A stretch of 64,000 nucleotides of DNA, taken from Helicoverpa zea (lineage: Eukaryota > Arthropoda > Insecta > Lepidoptera > Noctuidae). Under the pieces are notes generated by a model. It did not search any database. It was not told where the DNA came from and saw only the letters and a program-made list of their open reading frames with translations. Shown here piece by piece: positions 57,201 through 64,000 of the stretch (position 1 is its first letter; every line of letters begins with the position of its first letter). The translations under genes and the position numbers were made by a program. The stretch is taken from the NCBI RefSeq assembly GCF_022581195.2, contig NC_061455.1, positions 13,782,189 through 13,846,188 of the forward strand, in the 5' to 3' direction.

Positions 57201-59925
57201 GAATAAAACTTATAACAAAATAACAAATACCTATAGCGACACGTTTCGTTGTGCACGCGTAAATATTTATTTTCAATTAACTCGCATTAGTCACATAGTT
57301 AAATATAGAAATACCGAGTCGATATCTTTTCTCTCAGATAAAAACAATGACGTGTCAATAGTCGGTTGATATTATTGTCTACACTGTTAAGACATGTCAT
57401 CGATAACAGTGACTCCTAATCGCGTATCAGTATCAACACAGATTACTATAATACTAAATAGTTACTAAGGGTAATAACTGCATATAAATTGGCACGTGTC
57501 ATGATGCTATGTACTTTACATGTTCAACAAATAAACGCATATAGAGTTGTGTCCCGCGGTGTCAATCGCGTCCTAATAGAAACCAAGTACTTTACGCATT
57601 CAATCAGTAGTTATAGGTACCTGCGTGATACTTTTTTCTTATTCAATCGGACTGTTCGGCACCCATAGAACCGGTATCAATCAGTTCAGCCATTTACAAG
57701 TTTTGTGCTTATTGTAAAAAAATATTCAGTATTATTTACGTATTAATTCCAACGTGGGACCAAAAGTTCCGAAATAAAAGTGGGTACAGGCAAGTGCGAA
57801 ACCTATTTTAAATACAAATAGACAGTTTACAGCCGACCTTTGAAGTAGTTGTCAGGAAGCGCGGCAACCGCAGCGAATGCCTACGCATTATGTAATAATG
57901 ACTAGGCTACGATAGTCGTAGGCTACGCTGCTACGACGTGCTACGACGCTGCGGCTAATTACCACTCGTAACAGATATTCAACTCTTTTGATTTTGCTTT
58001 GTTGATTACTGCTGTGTGATATTTGTTGATTGTCGTTATAATATGTATACATGTGTGTGTTGTTTTCGCAATTGATTATTATTTTAAAATAGAAGACAAA
58101 TAATAGGCGTCAAGATAGGGTAATTATAATTACTCCGTCTTTTAGATAAGCATAAATTATTGGACATGTAGGTACTTATTTTATTTCAACAAAACATGTT
58201 AAAGTTGCCTAAATAATATATTGGTGGTTGTTAGGCGAAGTCGTAATTAAGTTGGTAATAATTTGGTAGACTTTTCACTTCAGTAAAAATTAAGCGCAGG
58301 TACCTAATAACTATTTTATGTTTTCAAACAAGTTAAAAATAATAAAAGACTGCTCTATGAGCAGTGTTGTCAGAAGTTAGATGTTCACAGGGAGGAAACA
58401 ATTTAAAGGCCTATTGCCGCTTTTGAATGAGTACAATTTCTGAAGTTAGGTAAAGTAGCATACATTAAAGCCTTAAATAGGTGCCTGATGCAATCAAATG
58501 CGGCGGCAGCGATATGTGAGAAGAGGAGGCCTACATCTGGCAGTCAGTTAATCGTAATGTCATGATGCTGTTGACTTGCCAAGTCGAGGAGAAGCGTATA
58601 TCTTGCAGTGACCCAACTGACAAGAGCCAGTGACGATGATACAGTCTTACTGGTATGATAAAGGTAATTGTTGACGTTGCAGATCCAGAGAAATGGGACC
58701 GCATGGACGTGCTGCGCTGCGTGCGCTGGGTGGCGCGCACGTTCGGCGTGAGCGCGCCGCGGCGGCACCTGCTGCCCGACTCCGGCCGCGCGCTGCTGGC
58801 GCTCACCGAAGATAACTGGCTGCAGGTAACAGCTCACACATTTCTCTCCTACTCGTAGTCCTAGTAGGCCGTGGCCTAGTAGGTGGGTTCGATTCCAGGT
58901 CATTCAAGTGCCAATGCTACTTTTCTAAGTTTGTATGTACTTTCTGAGTATTTCTTGGACACCAATGGCTGATAAAAGATGAAGGAAAAAATATCTTGAG
59001 GAAACCTGGACCACAAAATCTGAAATTACCAACCCGCATATTGAGCAAGCGTGGTGATTAATGCTCAATCCTTCTCCGTGTAAGAGGAGGCCGCAGTGGG
59101 ACGATAAAAAGGCTGTAACGTAACGTTCTTAGCGCTATATATTTTTCGTATTCCTGTTTTTTTCATAGCTGACATTATAAGAGAGAGCTGAAAGTATCCA
59201 TTGATGTAGGTATAAATAAACAGCATACTACCATCATTGCATTCAACGCCCACTTCACTACCACACGATGCGCCCATTTTGTGCAGCAGTCTAGTTTATT
59301 GACATCCAAAAACGAAAAAACTCTTACATTTTAGTTGTTAACTTGTAGTTTTTGTGTAGTGAGCGAAAATAACGTATTTCCCCCATCGCAGTTTGCTGAG
59401 AGGACCTCGTATCAGCTAACTGTACCGAAACTAATTGATCAGTGGGTGACATACAGCGATTCTACCACTCTACTGACATACTGTTTTTTTCTAAATGTCT
59501 GAAAGCCTTGAGTAGATACTGAGAAACGGTACTAATGCAATTGCACATCTGCACAGTCTATGACTGTCTGTAGTGACTAAGTATTTTTGCTCCTATAATT
59601 TTGAACCGTTTTTTCCCCAAAAAAAAAACCGGGGCATCAACTGCGTTGTAATCATACTATCACTGAGCTATAGGGCCATCGTATCTTTCTACAGTTCATC
59701 ACTAGTTTTTTAACTTATTTTGCCATTCGTTGAGTACATAATAAGGACAAACCGTGCATTTAAGTGTACCTAATGTTGTGACGCAGGTATGCGACGGCAG
59801 CGAGCAGTCGGCGCGCATCTACCACGCGTACCTGCGACACGCGCACGCCGGCGCCACGGGGCAGCCGCCGCCCGAGCCGCTGCCGGAGCACCAGGCCTCC
59901 ACCAGCACACCCACGCCTGAATATA
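54226..59925 (+). CDS. ETS-family transcription factor, N-terminal exons with Pointed/SAM domain (partial)
   Basis: Three coding exons: 54226-54274, 58683-58825 and 59787-59925 (phases 1, 0, 1). All junctions are GT-AG. The first 110 residues are visible. They begin MDSDLDESGEDS, an acidic leader. Residues about 17-85 form a Pointed-type SAM domain, beginning DPEKWDRMDVLRCVRWVART and including ALLALTEDNWLQVCDGSEQS and RIYHAYLRH. A Pro/Ser/Thr-rich linker follows. Pointed domains mediate protein-protein contact or kinase docking in ETS factors. The ETS DNA-binding domain is not in the window and must lie beyond 64000. The exact subfamily (pointed, yan/aop, Ets98B and others) is not decidable, so no symbol is given. 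The start is the second ATG; an ATG at 54218 is in a frame that does not join exon 2. Intron 1 is 4.4 kb. Confidence 0.75.
55310..55990 (-). repeat. Dispersed repeat in intron 1 of the ETS-family gene
   Basis: On the minus strand it runs from an AACCGACTTAAAAAAAAGGA end to a region encoding DPKTEKHKAKKLFFKEIE. Both are features I recall from a very common lepidopteran repeat. It has no intact long frame. The class is not certain. Confidence 0.55.
56192..56519 (+). repeat. Dispersed repeat (CCGGCCAAGTGCGAGTCGGA family)
   Basis: It starts ACCGGCCAAGTGCGAGTCGG, has a (GACG)n tract at 56447-56462 and ends GGGTACGGAACCCTAAAAA. This is a frequent arthropod/lepidopteran repeat with a LINE-like 3' end. 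It is intronic. Confidence 0.65.
58865..59121 (+). repeat. tRNA-derived SINE in intron 2 of the ETS-family gene
   Basis: Pol III box A-like TGGCCTAGTAGG (58872-58883) and box B GGTTCGATTCC (58886-58896) sit at the 5' end. The body has CTTGGACACCAATGGCTGAT, and the tail is ATGCTCAATCCTTCTCCGTG with GAGGAGG, ending GATAAAAAGGCTGTAAC. Confidence 0.75.
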
Positions 59926-62058
59926 GTGAGTACTACTAGCATTACAGACTTACTACAGCGTCCTCTTGCTGTGCCCATAAGGGTTCACAATTGTGTCAAC
60001 TTTTTTTTATATTTACACCATTTATGTACCTACGTACATTATCGAATGCAAAAAGGAATGAATAACTTGCAACCTTTAAGGGAAAGTGTAACAGCAGTGC
60101 ATAAACCTTCGCCGTATAACATAATAACATATGTATTGTAGTGTAGTTAATCGGTAGTATCCACTAGAGTTATACGTGCATTATTACAGCACATTAAGGT
60201 GAATTACAGTTTTGGCCATTCAAAGTGTCTTCCTACGTACACATTTTCGCGCAGTTTCCATTATTCACTTACCTAAAAATTGAAAAAAAAGATTATAGCC
60301 CCTTAACCATGACTTGAAATCAGTGCCATCTATTGGTGACGAAGAAGTCGTGACTAGAAAGCGCGCCAAAAACTTATGAATGGATGTGCGGTGAATGAGT
60401 CACTGGCGAGCGCGTTCCATTCATCTCTCACGGTTACTGACTCACAAATAGTTTCTTAGAAAATAAACTTTAACCATAATTGCAAAACTGTTTTTTCACT
60501 GTTAAATTAATCACTTTATTGTGAATTATATTCTTAGATGTAAATGGTAGCTATAAATGTGGTCCATGGACACAAGTTTAAATCATGTGTATAGCTAAGT
60601 ATGTGGGTCACTTGTTTTTTGGGGTCACCGCACGCTAAACTATGCGCCTGCGAGGAATGCATTCTGCCTATACAAAACATTTCTATAGACATTGTTTTGT
60701 CGAATCCTGTCTGAGGTTCTTTTCTTTGACTTTTTGTAGTACCTACTCTACTTTTGGTAAGCTTGTAAATTAACAATTGCATGGAATTTAACGCTGATGA
60801 AAATAATACTCATACACAGTCCACAGAGTCCTCTGTTACTGTTCCAAATGGACTGTGATGCATCTGACCTGTAATACAGTCTGTCGCTATCACATCCCCC
60901 GGGGAACGTTGAGTTAACGTAATCTGCCCCAAAACGTGGAGCGACCTATCTTAATAGATCGCCTGCGCAATCACATCGGCCATTATTAACCACTGATAGC
61001 TTTCTAACCTTCATAATGGCGCTATTGCAATTTTAATTTGACTTGATATTATACATCACTCTCTTTTTTTATTTTACTTGGAATAATATATCTTTTTTAA
61101 ATAATTCTACTAATGTGTTTATCACGTTGGAAGCATTAAAAGCACGCGCTAAATTGTTTTCGTGTTTGACAACGAGCCAACACATCGGCATGCGTTCTTT
61201 GATGATGTGGCTGATGAATATTTGTCAACGTCACGTACTTCCACATGAGGAGGTACATCCTCTTGGTATGCAATTAGATATCACATTTTCTCGATCAGAG
61301 AAAATATACCCAAGGAAGGAGAGTAAAAGATAGACTTGCGGCGGTGCCACACACACATAGGTCCGAGATAAAAATACTTGTCAAGAATATTGAAGGAAAG
61401 TAGGTTCTGTATATATTTACTTTCTATTTATTTTTCTCATTTTTATAAATGACGAGTATGTAGCAAGTTATAATTTCAAAACTGACTGAGCTTTTCGCAT
61501 CAACAGCTGTTGACCAATTATCAAATGTATTTTCAAATGTAAAAATTCGCCGAAAACTCGTACAGTCATTTGGCGATTTTGTTTTGAACTTGGCATCTCC
61601 CTGGAGATTCCCCGCGTTCCGGACTGTGGAACATATTTGGCGCACTTGGGTAGATCGTTACTCACCCGTTGATTCACTAGGTTTTCACATTAAACTTATT
61701 ATGATACAAAACATTCTATACAAAGTCACGCTTCAACTGCATTGATAGATCAATCAAAGTGCTGAAATAGTTTCCTGTATGCCACAATAGGTATATTGCT
61801 TTCTTACACAAAGTGAGATACAAAGAACGTTTGAAACAAACACCGAATTAATTTTGTTGGCCAAGATATAGCTATAGGTAACAGACGTCATTTTAACCCA
61901 AAATTAGAGCATGGGATTGGCGATAAGTCATCTCTCCACGTGTGCACGGTAAAGATACTGTGATATTACTTTGTTAAAAGTAATATGTGAGACATGAGAC
62001 CAACTTTTTGGAACCATGCAAATAGTGTGAGATTTCATAGGAGCCTGCAAAGGCCTAT

Positions 62059-62247
62059 CTATACTAATATTATAAAGAAGAAAACTTTGTTTGTTTGTTT
62101 GGTTGTAATGAATAGGCTCAAAAACTACTGGACAGTTTTTAAAAATTCTTTCACCATTCGAAAGCTACATTATCCACGAGTATATTTTATCCCGGTACGG
62201 GCAGTAGTTACCACGGGACGCGGGTGAAACCGCGGGAAAACGGCTAG
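62059..62247 (+). repeat. CCCGCGG/TAATATTA dispersed repeat
   Basis: CTATACTAATATTATAAAGA at the left, a (GTTT)n run, CTTTCACCATTCGAAAGCTA in the middle, and GGGTGAAACCGCGGGAAAAC before the final GGCTAG. Confidence 0.8.
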
Positions 62248-62785
62248 TTTGAAATAAAAACATTTTGATTTTTGAGCAAGAATTCCATGAAAACTGGTCT
62301 TGCTGTAGTTGCTACATAACTTTGACGTATTTGCCAATACCTTAAAATAAAAAAAGTAAGATTCATAAGGTTATCCGCCATAAATGATTCAACTGGCACA
62401 CGAACATAAAACAAACAAAATGAATAAGAGGAAAACTCGTTTGCAAATCTTTTTAAAGATACCTAGTGTACCTAGTGCTTGGGTAGGTAACATAAAAACG
62501 TGAGACAACTGTAATGTAATGTTGCAGAATTGACACAATAATTTCGACACGTATCGAGTAATCGTTGATTAAGTGTGGTGACTAAACGAAGCAATAATTC
62601 TTAAAACTAACTTTCTCTGAGTTGAGACATGCCTGTAACGAGCCGGATCTGCGCACGAGCACTAGTGCTGCGCGCCGGTGCGGCCGCACTAGCTGCCCAG
62701 CTGCCGGTGACTAACGCTTCATCTTACACAAGATGCTTGGCCTCCTAGAGTACTACGCCGGAAGTGAATCAATATTTACTCGGAA

Positions 62786-62824
62786 ATGATAGTGATTCAG
62801 TGTTCCGGATTGAATCACTATCAT
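62786..62824. repeat. 14-bp-arm palindrome in a GC-rich island
   Basis: The arms ATGATAGTGATTCA (62786-62799) and TGAATCACTATCAT (62811-62824) are perfect reverse complements around an 11-nt loop containing TTCCGG. Confidence 0.8.
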
Positions 62825-64000
62825 CTCCAAACGCTGCATGAATTAAAATCTTAGCTCGTGAGTATAATGTTTATTTGAGATTGCGCGCGCACGTGGTACA
62901 TAGTTGTGTATGAGTAACGCGCAGGCGCCGCTGTCGCCGCGCATGCGTCGTGGGAGACCACTGTTATGTGTCACTTTGCACAATATCTGCTTATCGTGTT
63001 ATTCCTCTGGTATTACATCGACAGCTGATAATCAACTATTAAATAAGTGTGAATCACTATGTAGATATAAACGAGCATATTATGTATAGAAGGAACGACT
63101 TTGTGTGTGACAAACCTGCCTGTTGCCAACCACTAATGTATGAAATGACTGACACTAAAAGTAAACTTAAAATTGGATGATGAATAGTAACTTTTTCATA
63201 TTTTTTTAAGTTTAAAAAAAACATGTGAAATGTAACAAGGAAGCATAAAAGTCCCGTCTGCTTCTCTTTGAAAGTCTCGATCGAATGTATTTTTTCTCAG
63301 ACAAAGTTCTGTTACTCCTTAAAGCTCATAATTCACAGGCTTGTTGAACAAAATGCCTGCCGCATCAAACACGTTTAATGTCATTAGCGAATTAAAGTAA
63401 CATAAATTATTCACACATGTTTAGCACGACCCCAATGTGCCTCTACGTTTTAATCTGACTTTTTTTATTATTTGAACGTTGTAAATTGGTATAGACGACA
63501 TAAATATCAACGCTGTTAGTTTGTTAAGCGCTGGCTTGTCATTGGCGGGCTGCTCAGCCAGAACACTCCCACACTACACACGAAGACTTCGCGAATATAA
63601 ACAGCAAGTAAATTACACTTTTTGTGGACGTTGATAGAATGTTTAGCAAAGTGAAGTTAGCAACTTACGGCACAGGGGTGACCTCGACGATAATGGCGTA
63701 ATCGAGAGCTCGAATAGGTACCTAATTTATGCATGTAACTTTTAAAATAACTCAGGCATTTGCATAAATTCGTTGTCCTTAAACTGGATGATATTGAGTT
63801 CTTACAGACGAACTTAAGCTACTATCTTTTTATTATTTATGTATAACAGATTCTATTATCTGCACAATATTTTTATGCAAAGCAATATAGGTACACCTGT
63901 CACTCACATGTGGAGTCATTGTGTGGAGGGTGAGCCAGTGGCCAACAATCACAAAGCTGGACCAACTAGTTAATAGGTTGAATAATAATTTAGGAAGCAA

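Larger units (their letters stand above)
59926..64000. other. Downstream intron of the ETS-family gene (to window edge)
   Basis: No further exon with convincing splice sites and ETS-domain similarity was found, so this is taken as intron 3. It contains the dispersed repeat at 62059-62247 and a GC-rich island around 62640-62960 with clustered GGAA cores. That island could be an enhancer or an alternative first exon. Confidence 0.45.

Overview
The window is insect nuclear DNA, almost certainly from a moth or butterfly. Genes have many short GC-rich exons in AT-rich DNA, and the repeats are ones I recognise as common in Lepidoptera (a TAATATTA-ended / CCCGCGG family, tRNA-derived SINEs, a Copia LTR element, hAT-like non-autonomous elements with 8-bp target duplications). 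Gene models were built by reading splice sites and phases by eye. Each complete model keeps one open frame through all exons.

Layout: (1) 1-26222, minus strand: three tandem copies of an EF-hand + WD40 gene resembling 'WD repeat-containing protein on Y chromosome' (WDY). Copy C (17440-26222, 1140 aa) and copy B (8932-15907, 1068 aa) are complete 18-exon genes with matching intron phases. Copy A (1-6966) runs off the left edge after exon 6 and has a 4.6-kb Copia retrotransposon in intron 2. (2) 28720-29661, plus: mitochondrial ribosomal protein S21, two exons. (3) 30021-32950, minus: out at first (oaf), six exons. (4) 34171-41147, plus: WDR26 (LisH/CTLH/WD40 subunit of the CTLH/GID E3 ligase), ten exons, with a tandem array of a frame-compatible 81-nt exon tail next to exon 7. 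(5) 44687-45908, minus: TRAPPC4, four exons. (6) 46-54 kb: gene-poor, filled with nested hAT-like elements and MITEs. (7) 54226-59925, plus: first three coding exons of an ETS-family factor with a Pointed/SAM domain; its ETS DNA-binding domain must lie beyond the window.

The genes are unrelated housekeeping or developmental loci, not an operon. The most unusual features are the WDY-like triplication with patchy near-identity between copies (suggesting gene conversion), a GC-AG intron kept in all three copies, the WDR26 exon-cassette array, and a hAT-like family inserted about 100 bp upstream of mRpS21 and again near TRAPPC4. No RNA genes or CRISPR arrays were found, and nothing here is bacterial.
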